Source: Chryseobacterium salipaludis (lineage in GTDB: Bacteria; Bacteroidota; Bacteroidia; Flavobacteriales; Weeksellaceae). Taken from it: DNA of 64,000 bases. The stretch is from positions 62,001 to 126,000 of the forward strand of contig NZ_JALHKS010000001.1 in assembly GCF_022968825.1 (NCBI RefSeq). The letters are read 5' to 3'. Positions within the stretch are counted from its first letter, which is position 1; every line of letters starts with the position of its first letter. The position numbers and the translations under genes were made by a program. The notes beneath the pieces are model-generated. The model made no database searches. It saw nothing but the letters and a program-made list of their open reading frames with translations, and had not been told where the DNA came from. Positions 52,917 through 60,654 of this stretch are shown piece by piece.

Positions 52917-53114
52917 ATGCCAAAATTAAAAACGAAATCAGGTGCTAAGAAGCGTTTTAAACTGACCGGAACCGGAAAGATTAAAAGAAAGAATGCTTAC
53001 AAAAGCCACATTCTGACGAAGAAAGAAACCAAGCAAAAGAGAAATCTGACGCAAACTTCCTACGTTGCTACTGTGGATGAGAAAAGCGTTCTGCGCCAAT
53101 TAGCCATCAAGTAG
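52917..53114 (+). CDS. rpmI: 50S ribosomal protein L35
   Basis: A 65-residue very basic ribosomal protein: [20 protein letters not shown], then [20 protein letters not shown] choose the ATG at 52917; an in-frame ATG at 52845 would add 24 residues absent from L35 and lies close to the promoter. Followed by rplT after 117 nt. Confidence 0.96.
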   Translation: MPKLKTKSGAKKRFKLTGTGKIKRKNAYKSHILTKKETKQKRNLTQTSYVATVDEKSVLRQLAIK

Positions 53115-53231
53115 TTTTTATAAATCTAACCGGTTTATAAGAATTCTTGTAATTCAACAATTTAACCCTGAAACGGTGCTCATAAGTTTCGCTCAACGGC
53201 GGACGCCCTTTTCAAAAAAACAATTTAAATT

Positions 53232-53576
53232 ATGCCAAGATCAGTAAATGCCGTAGCTTCCAGAGCTCGCAGAAAAAAAGTAATGAAACAGGCTAAAGGT
53301 TATTTCGGAAGAAGAAAGAACGTTTGGACTGTGGCCAAAAACGCCGTGGAAAAAGCAATGCAATATGCTTACCGCGGCAGAAAAGAGAAGAAAAGAAACT
53401 TCCGTTCCCTGTGGATCACCCGTATTAATGCAGGTGCCCGCCAGCACGGAATGTCTTACTCCCAGTTTATGGGTGCTCTGAAAACCAACAACATCGAATT
53501 GAACCGTAAAGTTCTGGCGGATTTAGCAATGAATCACCCGGAAGCGTTCAAAGCAGTTGTGGACCAAGTAAAATAA
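53232..53576 (+). CDS. rplT: 50S ribosomal protein L20
   Basis: A 114-residue ribosome assembly and autoregulatory protein. It has the usual basic N-terminal arm ([20 protein letters not shown]), [22 protein letters not shown] and the globular C-domain with [20 protein letters not shown]. In other bacteria L20 binds a leader in the infC-rpmI-rplT mRNA. Ends at a terminator. Confidence 0.97.
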   Translation: MPRSVNAVASRARRKKVMKQAKGYFGRRKNVWTVAKNAVEKAMQYAYRGRKEKKRNFRSLWITRINAGARQHGMSYSQFMGALKTNNIELNRKVLADLAMNHPEAFKAVVDQVK

Positions 53577-53605
53577 TGTAGAATTTTTCTGTTATCAAGA
53601 ATCAG

Positions 53606-53633
53606 CCTCGCACTTTTGGTGTGAGGTTTTTTT
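53606..53633 (+). terminator. Terminator after rplT
   Basis: An 8-bp stem CCTCGCAC/GTGTGAGG (one C-A mismatch or shifted pair near the loop) with a short T-rich loop and seven T residues. Confidence 0.82.
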
Positions 53634-53647
53634 GTTATTTTTAGCAG

Positions 53648-54820
53648 ATGAAAAAACTCTCTCTGCTGGCGCTGGCCTTGTGTTCTTTTTCCTTATCGGC
53701 GCAAAATTTCATCGAAGCTTATCAGCAACGCGCGGATCAGGTTTCGCAAACCAACATCAATTCTTATTTGACCAAATTTGCAGCCCTTGGTGTGAAAACC
53801 ACCGGCTCTGTTGCGAATAACAACGCCTATGATTGGCTGCGTTCGCAATATCTGTCTTTCGGTTACGAGGAAAGCCAGCTTTCCGAAAATGCGTTCTCTT
53901 ACGGTGGCAAAACCACAAAAAATTTAATACTGACGAAAACCGGCACCAAATATCCCGACACGTATGTGATTGTGTGCGGTCATTACGATACGATCGTTGG
54001 TCCCGGCGTGAACGACAACGGCAGCGGCGTGTCGCTCATCCTGGAAGTCGCGCGCATTCTGAAAGATGTTCCAACGGAATACAGCATCAAGTTTATCAAC
54101 TTTAGCGGTGAGGAGCAAGGTTTGCTCGGCAGCCAGCATTATGTGAGTACTGTGGTTAACGGTACGACACCAAAAATGGATATTAAGCTGGTTTTTAATA
54201 TCGATCAGGTCGGCGGTGTGGCAGGAAGCACTAACAATACGATTACCTGCGAACAGGATTTTTCGGTGCCCAATTCGAACAACGCTGCTTCTGCGCAGGT
54301 GACGCAGGAACTGATCAAGCTGGTGGGACTGTATTCTCCGCTGCAAACCATAACAGACCGCGCGTATGCTTCGGATTATATGCCATTTCAGACAAATGGC
54401 GAAGTGATTACAGGTTTTTATGAATCCAATGAAAGCACACATCCGCATACATCTTCTGATATATATGCGAATATGGATCCGGTGTATTTGTACCAAGTAA
54501 CCAAAGCTGCGGTAGGTGCCGTGCAACACTTCGCTACAGCTGGTACCGCGCTCTTATCTGCAATCGATCCCGGATTGGAAAAGCTGAACGGAATCCAATT
54601 GTATCCGAATCCGGTCACAGATCTTTTGCACATTTCTTTTCCAACAGAAGTGCCGCCGAAATACACGTTGGTCCTCACCGATATGGCGGGCAAAAAAGTG
54701 CTGCAGGTACAAAATCAGTCCACTGTGAATTTATCCCGCCTGGTCAAGGGAATGTATGTAGCGACTTTAACTGCAGGTGATGAGCACATCAGCAGGAAAA
54801 TCATGGTATCACCAAAATAA
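53648..54820 (+). CDS. Secreted M28 aminopeptidase-like protein, T9SS cargo
   Basis: A 390-residue secreted zinc peptidase. The signal peptide ends near LSLSAQN. M28 motifs: GHYDTIVGPGVNDNGSGVS (first zinc His and bridging Asp), NFSGEEQGLLGSQHYV (catalytic Glu pair), NIDQVGG (Asp) and a later ESTHPHTSSDIYANMD with the final His. A type A sorting domain follows (LYPNPVTDLLHI, MAGKKVLQV, LVKGMYVATL). Exported by the type IX system. It converges on the hisIE remnant, whose restored stop would lie 2 nt away. Confidence 0.92.
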   Translation: MKKLSLLALALCSFSLSAQNFIEAYQQRADQVSQTNINSYLTKFAALGVKTTGSVANNNAYDWLRSQYLSFGYEESQLSENAFSYGGKTTKNLILTKTGTKYPDTYVIVCGHYDTIVGPGVNDNGSGVSLILEVARILKDVPTEYSIKFINFSGEEQGLLGSQHYVSTVVNGTTPKMDIKLVFNIDQVGGVAGSTNNTITCEQDFSVPNSNNAASAQVTQELIKLVGLYSPLQTITDRAYASDYMPFQTNGEVITGFYESNESTHPHTSSDIYANMDPVYLYQVTKAAVGAVQHFATAGTALLSAIDPGLEKLNGIQLYPNPVTDLLHISFPTEVPPKYTLVLTDMAGKKVLQVQNQSTVNLSRLVKGMYVATLTAGDEHISRKIMVSPK

Positions 54821-54821
54821 A

Positions 54822-55359
54822 TTAACCGGCCGAAACGTGTCTTTGCCGTAAAACTTCTTCAATATCCCGAAGGCTACGTTCCTTTTATTTTTAATAAAAT
54901 CATCAGGTGAAATAACAGATCAGCGGCCTCATTTTTAAAGAGGTCGTCATTTTTATCTTTAGCTTCAATTACTACTTCCCCGGCCTCCTCTCCCACTTTC
55001 TGAACGACTTTATTGAGTCCTTTCTGAACGAGCTGTGATATATACGAATCGGCGCTGCCGGAATCTATGCGCTGCGAAATGATTTTTTCCAGATTGTTCA
55101 GAAAATTCATTTTTTCACGTTCGCCGAAGCAACTGTACGCTCCGGTGTGACAGGTAGGTCCAGCCGGTAAACCTTTGATGAGCAGTGTGTCCTGATCGCA
55201 GTTTTCTGCGATGCATATTACCCCCAGCGTATTTCCCGAGGTTTCACCCTTTTTCCAAATCCGGTGGCGGCTGCGGCTGTAAAAATAAACCTGGTTATGT
55301 CCAGACGGTTTTGTATTGTTTTTTAATTCACTTAGTGCTATAACATAATCAACCCGTCC
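54822..55359 (-). pseudogene. hisI: Decayed hisIE (phosphoribosyl-AMP cyclohydrolase / ATP pyrophosphatase)
   Basis: An open frame from 55359 carries most of HisI (VYFYSRSRHRIWKKGETSGN, CDQDTLLIKG, GPTCHTGAYSCFGE) joined to HisE (VGEEAGEVVIEAKDKN, NEAADLLFHLMILL), with no ATG before 55110. The HisI N-terminus (the region reading VQD...LMLGYMN in intact proteins) is missing, and there is no start codon for this half. At the 3' end the frame stops early at 54874. Removing one base near 54879 restores RSLRDIEEVLRQRH and a stop at 54822, the normal HisE tail. So both ends are damaged. Either the remnant of a deleted his operon or a locus still producing a stand-alone HisE from ATG 55110. Confidence 0.72.
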
Positions 55360-55404
55360 TTAGATGAGATGATGTTGATGGATAAAAGTGAATACGTTTT
55401 TCAT
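55360..55404 (-). CDS. Short His-containing leader-like peptide
   Basis: Minus-strand ATG at 55404 encodes MKNVFTFIHQHHLI and a stop, ending 1 nt before the open hisIE frame. Three of 14 residues are His, clustered as HQHH. Its position after a promoter box and before a his gene fits an attenuation leader peptide. It could instead be chance or an out-of-frame relic of the lost HisI N-terminus, since another frame reads SKDGLI at this place. Confidence 0.4.
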   Translation of the reverse strand: MKNVFTFIHQHHLI

Positions 55405-55420
55405 AGCTGAATTAATGATG

Positions 55421-55428
55421 CAAAGATA
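55421..55428 (-). promoter_or_regulatory. -7 promoter box (TATCTTTG) for the his remnant
   Basis: TATCTTTG on the minus strand, 16 nt before the leader-like ATG at 55404. This shows the decayed locus retains a consensus promoter. Confidence 0.5.
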
Positions 55429-55442
55429 TTATCAAATAAAAT

Positions 55443-56549
55443 TTAATCTCGCGCAATAACCTCCTGATATACTGTCATTAAACTTTCCGCAACAGCGCGA
55501 TCTTCGAACTTTTTCACGTACTCTAGACCTATTTCTTCCCGCCTCTGGCGCTCGGCAGGGTTGTTCCACAAAAATAAAATTTTCGATTTCAAATCTTCAG
55601 GATTTTGTGGGTGTACATAGAGGGCAGCCGGTCCGCCCGCTTCGGGTAAAGAAGAGATGTTGCTGGTAATCGTTGCAGTTCCTGAAAATAAAGCTTCAAT
55701 GACCGGAATACCAAAACCTTCAAAAAAACTTGGATACACAAAAATATCGGCCAGCTGATACAGGCAGGCTAAATCTTCCATCGGGACATTTTCGGGAAAA
55801 CAAAGCTGGCGGCAGAGCTTATTCTTTTTGCTAGAAGTCTGAATTTTTTTAAAATATTTTGTCTTTCGTCCAACAATCACGAGAGGAATATCTGTTCCTT
55901 TTATAGCCTTTAAAATATTGAGAGTATTTTTTCTTTTTTCAATGGTACCCACATTTAAAATAAACCGCGCCGGTAACTCATATTTCTTGCGGATTTCTTC
56001 TAAGTGTTCGCGACTATATTTAATCTTAAAAGCCTGGTGACAGCCTTGATAGACCACGCTTATTTTTGCGGCGGGAATTTTTAAAAATTCAACAATATCC
56101 TGTTTTGTTTGCTCCGAAATTGCAATAATCTGATCTGCTGCAAGACAAGCTTTTTTAAATTTCCAGAAATGAATTTTACGGTCGAAAAAAGAATAATATT
56201 GCGGAAAACGGACGAAGATTAAATCATGAATGGTAACTATCTTTTTGATCGGCTTTTGGTTCCAATGCCACGGCAATTCCCCGGACAAACCATGAAAAAC
56301 AGCTGCATCTTCTTCCTGCGCGCCAAGGCCCATCGTACGCTGCCTGGCTAAAAAAGAGTCAGCCAACGGAACAAAAGAAACAGACTTTCTTCCGGCAATC
56401 TCTGCCCCTAAATCAGTTTCTTTTTCATTTAAAAGCAGATACTGGTTTTCGGGATAAAAGTCGCTGAGCATGCGCACCAAGTCCCGCGAATAATTCCCCA
56501 AACCTGATCTGTTCTGAAAAAACCGTTTGGCGTCGAAAGCAATTTTCAT
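55443..56549 (-). CDS. Glycosyltransferase family 4 protein
   Basis: A 368-residue GT-B enzyme. The N-terminal domain starts MKIAFDAKRFFQNRSGLGNYSRD, with the sugar-acceptor glycine loop. The C-domain has FILNVGTIEKRKNTLNILKA and the donor-binding EX7E-like stretch FVYPSFFEGFGIPVIEALFSG. Typical of mannosyl- or related transferases of cell-surface polysaccharides. No membrane anchor. It stands upstream of the his remnant on the same strand; no other glycan genes are adjacent. Donor and acceptor unknown. Confidence 0.9.
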   Translation of the reverse strand: MKIAFDAKRFFQNRSGLGNYSRDLVRMLSDFYPENQYLLLNEKETDLGAEIAGRKSVSFVPLADSFLARQRTMGLGAQEEDAAVFHGLSGELPWHWNQKPIKKIVTIHDLIFVRFPQYYSFFDRKIHFWKFKKACLAADQIIAISEQTKQDIVEFLKIPAAKISVVYQGCHQAFKIKYSREHLEEIRKKYELPARFILNVGTIEKRKNTLNILKAIKGTDIPLVIVGRKTKYFKKIQTSSKKNKLCRQLCFPENVPMEDLACLYQLADIFVYPSFFEGFGIPVIEALFSGTATITSNISSLPEAGGPAALYVHPQNPEDLKSKILFLWNNPAERQRREEIGLEYVKKFEDRAVAESLMTVYQEVIARD

Positions 56550-56701
56550 TATAAAGCGTTAGGTACTATACATTGGGGTTTATACAACTTATTAGCACAC
56601 CTATGTTTAAATATCATAATAAGAAAATAAATCCCAAAAATATATTTGGGACTCAGGATGGATTTTAAAAACTTTTCTTTCACAGTACGAACTGCAAATT
56701 G

Positions 56702-57514
56702 TTAAACAGCGACATTGTTTTCGCGCAGCGCATCATTCAGGCTCGTCTTCTTGTCGGTAGATTCTTTTCGCTGACCGATGATTAAAGCGCACGGCACCTG
56801 ATATTCTCCGGCGGCAAATTTCTTGGTATAGCTGCCCGGAATTACAACCGAACGTGCCGGAACCCGGCCTTTCAGTTCGACCGGTGTCTCGCCGGTTACA
56901 TCTATGATTTTAGTGGAAGCCGTTAAGACTACATTCGCACCCAGCACCGCTTCTTTTTCTACATGCACGCCTTCCACTACGATGCAACGGGAACCCACAA
57001 ACACATCATCTTCGATAATGACCGGCGCTGCCTGCAAAGGTTCCAGCACACCGCCAATCCCGACACCACCGCTCAGGTGTACATTTTTTCCAATCTGCGC
57101 GCAGCTTCCGACAGTCGCCCAGGTGTCTACCATCGTTCCACTGTCCACGTATGCACCGATATTAACATAAGAAGGCATCAAAATGACACCGGAGGCGATA
57201 AAAGCACCTTCTCTGGCTACTGCATGCGGTACGACGCGAACGCCTTTCTCCGCATAATTTTTTTTGAGCGGCATTTTATCATGGAATTCGAAAGGGCCAA
57301 CCTCAATGGTTTCCATCTGCTGAATCGGGAAGTACATCACGACTGCCTTCTTAACCCATTCGTTCACCTGCCAGCCGTTATCTGTTGGTTCCGCTACCCG
57401 CAATTCACCCAGGTCTAAAAGTCGGATGACTTCGCGGATGCTATTTTGGCTTTCAGCCTGCTGCAGAAGGTCCCGGTTTTCCCAGATATTCTCTATCGTT
57501 TCCTGTAATGTCAT
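56702..57514 (-). CDS. dapD: Tetrahydrodipicolinate N-succinyltransferase
   Basis: A 270-residue left-handed beta-helix enzyme of the lysine/diaminopimelate pathway, converting tetrahydrodipicolinate and succinyl-CoA to the N-succinyl form. After an N-terminal helical domain come hexapeptide repeats: GVRVVPHAVAREGAFIASGV, then NIGAYVDSGTMVDTWATVG, then NVHLSGGVGIGGVLEP. Length and motifs match DapD. It is a single gene here. Confidence 0.95.
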   Translation of the reverse strand: MTLQETIENIWENRDLLQQAESQNSIREVIRLLDLGELRVAEPTDNGWQVNEWVKKAVVMYFPIQQMETIEVGPFEFHDKMPLKKNYAEKGVRVVPHAVAREGAFIASGVILMPSYVNIGAYVDSGTMVDTWATVGSCAQIGKNVHLSGGVGIGGVLEPLQAAPVIIEDDVFVGSRCIVVEGVHVEKEAVLGANVVLTASTKIIDVTGETPVELKGRVPARSVVIPGSYTKKFAAGEYQVPCALIIGQRKESTDKKTSLNDALRENNVAV

Positions 57515-57542
57515 GTTATTTTTAATATAGTTTTATTTGATT

Positions 57543-58082
57543 TTATAGAATTCTGCGGGCAAATAAATAAGCCTGATTCCAGTACTTTTCGTTCAGTGAC
57601 GAAATAATTACGCCTTTCGATGTAGATGAATGGATAAATTTAACTTCCCCGTCCCGACCAATGTCGTGTACAATGCCCACGTGCGTAACCCGGGATCCAC
57701 CGGAAGTAGCAAAGAAAACCAGATCTCCCGGACGTGCTTCTTTAATTTTGATTTCCTTTCCCTGAGTGGACTGGTCTTCGGAACGGCGTGGCAGTTTGTA
57801 TTTGTTTTCATCAAATACTTTAGACACCAGACCGGAGCAGTCAAATCCCGCGGAAGTATTGCCGGCATATTTGTAGGGAGCACCCAGGTATTTCTGGGCA
57901 TCTTTCAAAAGTTCACCCACGATCGCGGAGTTTTTACCGGTATAATAGGAATCCAGTACTTTCAGGTTTGTATCGCGTTTTACAGTTTTGGTGGGCGTTT
58001 CTCTTTTCACAACAACCTTTCCCGGCGTACCACACGAAATCATACAACCGGCGGCAGCAGCGACTAACAAATATTTTCTCAT
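57543..58082 (-). CDS. NlpC/P60 lipoprotein peptidase
   Basis: A 179-residue lipoprotein cell-wall hydrolase. The signal peptide ends in CMISCG (lipobox). A 60-residue linker leads to the NlpC/P60 domain. Catalytic Cys is in AGFDCSGLVSKVF, His in SRVTHVGIVHD, and the third polar residue in KFIHSSTSKGV. Such enzymes cleave peptidoglycan stem peptides (D-Glu-mDAP bonds). I start at the ATG at 58082 (MRKYLLVAAAAG); a TTG at 58091 would add three residues. 28 nt upstream of dapD on the same strand. Confidence 0.92.
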   Translation of the reverse strand: MRKYLLVAAAAGCMISCGTPGKVVVKRETPTKTVKRDTNLKVLDSYYTGKNSAIVGELLKDAQKYLGAPYKYAGNTSAGFDCSGLVSKVFDENKYKLPRRSEDQSTQGKEIKIKEARPGDLVFFATSGGSRVTHVGIVHDIGRDGEVKFIHSSTSKGVIISSLNEKYWNQAYLFARRIL

Positions 58083-58204
58083 TTTCTTCAACTCTGAACA
58101 GGCTCAAAATTAATGAATTTATTTCGGAAGAACAGCAGATAAAAAGATGCAGCGGTTTGCTAAAAACAGTTTTAGAAAAAAGAAAGTAATTTTAGGGCTT
58201 TGAA

Positions 58205-59038
58205 ATGCCTATGACTCTTCACCAAATTCAGGAACTGTTTTACACCGGGCTTGCCTCCCACTATACACGCGCGGAAATCCGGATTATTTTTAATGCGGTT
58301 GCAGAAAAGATTGTCAAAACTAAACCGGATACTGACCGACAAGAAGTCAGCGAAAAAGAAATGTCGCATTTTGGTGAAATGCTGGAAGCACTTCAGTCGG
58401 GCAAACCGTATCAGCAAGTGATCGGAGAAACGGAATTTTATGGTTTGAATTTTAAAGTCAATGAACACGTTTTGATTCCGCGGCCAGAAACAGAAGAACT
58501 TTTAGAGCTAGCGCTTCAACAATTAATGAGTAAAACCAAACTGAAAATTCTGGATATCGGCACCGGCTCCGGGATTATTCCAGTGGTTTTGAAAAAGCAT
58601 TTGCCGGATGCCGAAGTACGTGCCGTAGATATTTCACCGAAAGCCTTGAAAATAGCCAGTGAAAATGCGAAACTGCAGAAAGTTGACATTAAGTTTAATC
58701 AGATGGATTATTTACGCACCGAATTAGAGGGCCAGTACGATGTGTTTATATCGAATCCACCGTATATTGGCTTGGAGGAAGAAGTTGATATTCTTTCCGG
58801 TGTAAAAGATTTTGAACCGACCATTGCTTTATTTGCGCCCGTACCGGATGCGCTGGTTTTCTACCGTAAAATTGCGGAAGACTGCAAGATATTTTTAAAA
58901 AAAGGTGGATTTATTTTCCTCGAAATTAACCAGCTGCTGGGCGCGGAGACGCTGGCATTGTTTACACCGATGCTTGAGGAAGCTTCGCTAGTAAAAGATT
59001 TGTCGGGGAACGACCGGTTTGTGGTGGGGAGAAAATGA
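58205..59038 (+). CDS. prmC: Release factor glutamine methyltransferase
   Basis: A 277-residue SAM-dependent N5-glutamine methyltransferase that modifies the GGQ motif of release factors. The N-terminal helical domain precedes the SAM site LDIGTGSGIIPVVLKK. The substrate-binding NPPYI motif is at about residue 186 (ISNPPYIGLEEE). The length is normal. ATG at 58205, with another ATG two codons later equally possible. Followed by a 600-nt repeat-rich gap. Confidence 0.94.
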   Translation: MPMTLHQIQELFYTGLASHYTRAEIRIIFNAVAEKIVKTKPDTDRQEVSEKEMSHFGEMLEALQSGKPYQQVIGETEFYGLNFKVNEHVLIPRPETEELLELALQQLMSKTKLKILDIGTGSGIIPVVLKKHLPDAEVRAVDISPKALKIASENAKLQKVDIKFNQMDYLRTELEGQYDVFISNPPYIGLEEEVDILSGVKDFEPTIALFAPVPDALVFYRKIAEDCKIFLKKGGFIFLEINQLLGAETLALFTPMLEEASLVKDLSGNDRFVVGRK

Positions 59039-59098
59039 GTTGTTGGTTTTTTTGTTGATACAGTGATTTGTTGAGTGGTGTGAAGATATTACTATGGA

Positions 59099-59199
59099 GG
59101 CGCGAGCGAAGCGAGCGCCGAAACGAGTTTTTGTAAAGCCCGAAGGGCTGAAATTATTTCAAATTTTCGAATGAGCAATCATTACACCCCGAAGGGGTG
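59099..59199. repeat. Cluster of small GC hairpins
   Basis: Three palindromes in 100 nt: GGCGC...GCGCC at 59099-59119, AGCCC-GAA-GGGCT at 59137-59149, and CACCCC-GAA-GGGGTG at 59185-59199. They share the CCCGAAGGG loop type. No coding potential. Confidence 0.55.
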
Positions 59200-59244
59200 A
59201 CATAACCGGTGTAAATCTGAACAATATAATGGTTGAAGATATAA

Positions 59245-59420
59245 AAATGTCATCTCGTCAGGATTCTAATTGTAGCTGATGTTTTCTATAATAATGTCAT
59301 CCCTTCGGGATTCTAATGGGATATGATTTATCTGTAACAATTTAATCACTTCGGAATTCAATTGAATGTTTCTCTTTCTACAATAATTTTATCCGTTCGG
59401 GATTTTCGTGATATGACGTA
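59245..59420. repeat. Tandem array, four units of about 46-47 bp
   Basis: Units aligned at 59251, 59298, 59344 and 59390 give spacings of 47, 46 and 46. The best conserved part reads approximately CATCCCTTCGGGATTCTAAT, with a TTCG-centred hairpin in three of four units, followed by an AT-rich part with TATGAT-like words. Units are diverged (about 60-80% identical by eye), so this is not CRISPR. No open frame. Confidence 0.65.
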
Positions 59421-59525
59421 CAATGATACAAGTCTACAATTACGTCAGGCGTTCAAGTTCATGAACCAATGCTTTCGCACAGGCGCAGATTTCGCTTGCG
59501 TAAAAAGAAGAAAGACCTATCAAAA

Positions 59526-59607
59526 CTAGCCGCGATTGAACGGCCTGTTTGAGCTCTGCCGCGCGGGCCAAAGCCCGCGCGGCAAGCGAGTAGTGAAAGC
59601 GCGACGG
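59526..59607. repeat. GC-rich element with a perfect 12-bp hairpin
   Basis: TGCCGCGCGGGC pairs exactly with GCCCGCGCGGCA around a CAAA loop (59557-59584). The left flank GCGATTGAACGGC is similar to the GATGGAAACGGC word of the element at 36439, so it may be a relative of that family. It sits just past the 3' end of the rhomboid gene. No T run follows, so it does not look like an ordinary terminator. Confidence 0.5.
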
Positions 59608-59638
59608 TTTGCCGAAATGGAAACGACCCGTCCTGCTC

Positions 59639-60295
59639 CTAAAGTAAACGCTTCCGGATAAAGACCTGATACGCCATATACAGCAAAGGCAGGCTCATAA
59701 TGCCCAGATACACTGCGTTCGTTACCGCCGCCGCCGGCACCGTCAGTACAGAATAGGCAAGTCCGAAAGCTGCGCCGCCCAAATGCGCCGCGTGGCCGAT
59801 ATTATCGTGCTGCCGCGGATTCAGCATCATATATACCGAATAGCCAAAATAAAGCGCGCCGAAAATATATCCCGGAATCGGAATCGGAATGAAAAAGAAA
59901 TAAATATCGATTTGCGGATACACCGCAATAGCTGCAAACAAGATCCCGGCTACGCCCCCGCTGGCCCCAATGGCAGAATACCAGCCCTGATTTTTGTACA
60001 GGTACAATGAAAATAAATTTCCCAGCAACACCGAACCGAAATACACAATCAGAAAGGCTATATCTCCAAAGGCCTGGATCACGATTGGCCCGAAGAAATA
60101 CAGCGTGAGCATATTGAAGACCAAATGCATCATGTCCGCGTGCAGAAATCCGGCCGACAGTAATCGGATATATTCCTTGTTATGACGGATGGCACCTACA
60201 TTAAACTTGTATTTTTCGAAGATGCTTTGGTTATTAAAAGCTATAAAACTGATAATAGCTGTGGCAGCAATTACCCATAGCAAAACTGAAATCAT
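59639..60295 (-). CDS. Rhomboid-family intramembrane serine protease
   Basis: A 218-residue protease with about six membrane helices. Catalytic Ser112 is in YSAIGASGGVAG, and catalytic His is His171 in GHAAHLGGAAFG. The N-terminal loop GFLHADMMHLVFNMLTLYFFG holds the conserved His-x-x-x-Asn of the family. It cleaves membrane-embedded substrates; none is known here. It is followed on the minus strand by the hairpin-rich gap. Confidence 0.93.
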   Translation of the reverse strand: MISVLLWVIAATAIISFIAFNNQSIFEKYKFNVGAIRHNKEYIRLLSAGFLHADMMHLVFNMLTLYFFGPIVIQAFGDIAFLIVYFGSVLLGNLFSLYLYKNQGWYSAIGASGGVAGILFAAIAVYPQIDIYFFFIPIPIPGYIFGALYFGYSVYMMLNPRQHDNIGHAAHLGGAAFGLAYSVLTVPAAAVTNAVYLGIMSLPLLYMAYQVFIRKRLL

Positions 60296-60332
60296 AAATA
60301 TGTTTTGATTTAAAAAAATGCAGCGCGGCTGC

Positions 60333-60641
60333 TTACACGATTTCGGAGGTCAGACTGCGGCCCAGCAACTTTTCGTGCATGGGTTTAAGATCTTCCAGAC
60401 TACCGGTTTTCACGGTACATTTGCCTTTATAATGAACCAGAATGGTACACTGCTCTGCCTGCTCCAAAGTGTGGTGGCAAATTTCGATAAGCGCCTGAAT
60501 TACGTAATCAAAGGTGTTGACATCATCATTCCACAAAACGAGTTTGTACACATCGTCTTCTTTTTCAAGTAAGGCAATGTCTTCCTCGTATTCACGCTGG
60601 GGATTGTAATGGTCTATATTGTAAATTGTATCAAAATACAT
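60333..60641 (-). CDS. clpS: ATP-dependent Clp protease adaptor ClpS
   Basis: A 102-residue adaptor that delivers N-degron substrates to ClpAP/ClpCP. It contains YKLVLWNDDVNTFDYVIQAL and the substrate-pocket region HHTLEQAEQCTILVHYKGKC. The start at 60641 leaves a normal N-terminal extension; an upstream start would overlap the preceding gene. 13 nt downstream of the CNNM gene. Confidence 0.93.
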   Translation of the reverse strand: MYFDTIYNIDHYNPQREYEEDIALLEKEDDVYKLVLWNDDVNTFDYVIQALIEICHHTLEQAEQCTILVHYKGKCTVKTGSLEDLKPMHEKLLGRSLTSEIV

Positions 60642-60654
60642 ATTGTAACTTCTA

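Noticed and set aside
59245-59420. Short tandem array considered as CRISPR
   Set aside because: Repeats differ from each other by many substitutions, intervals are similar rather than unique, and there are no cas genes.
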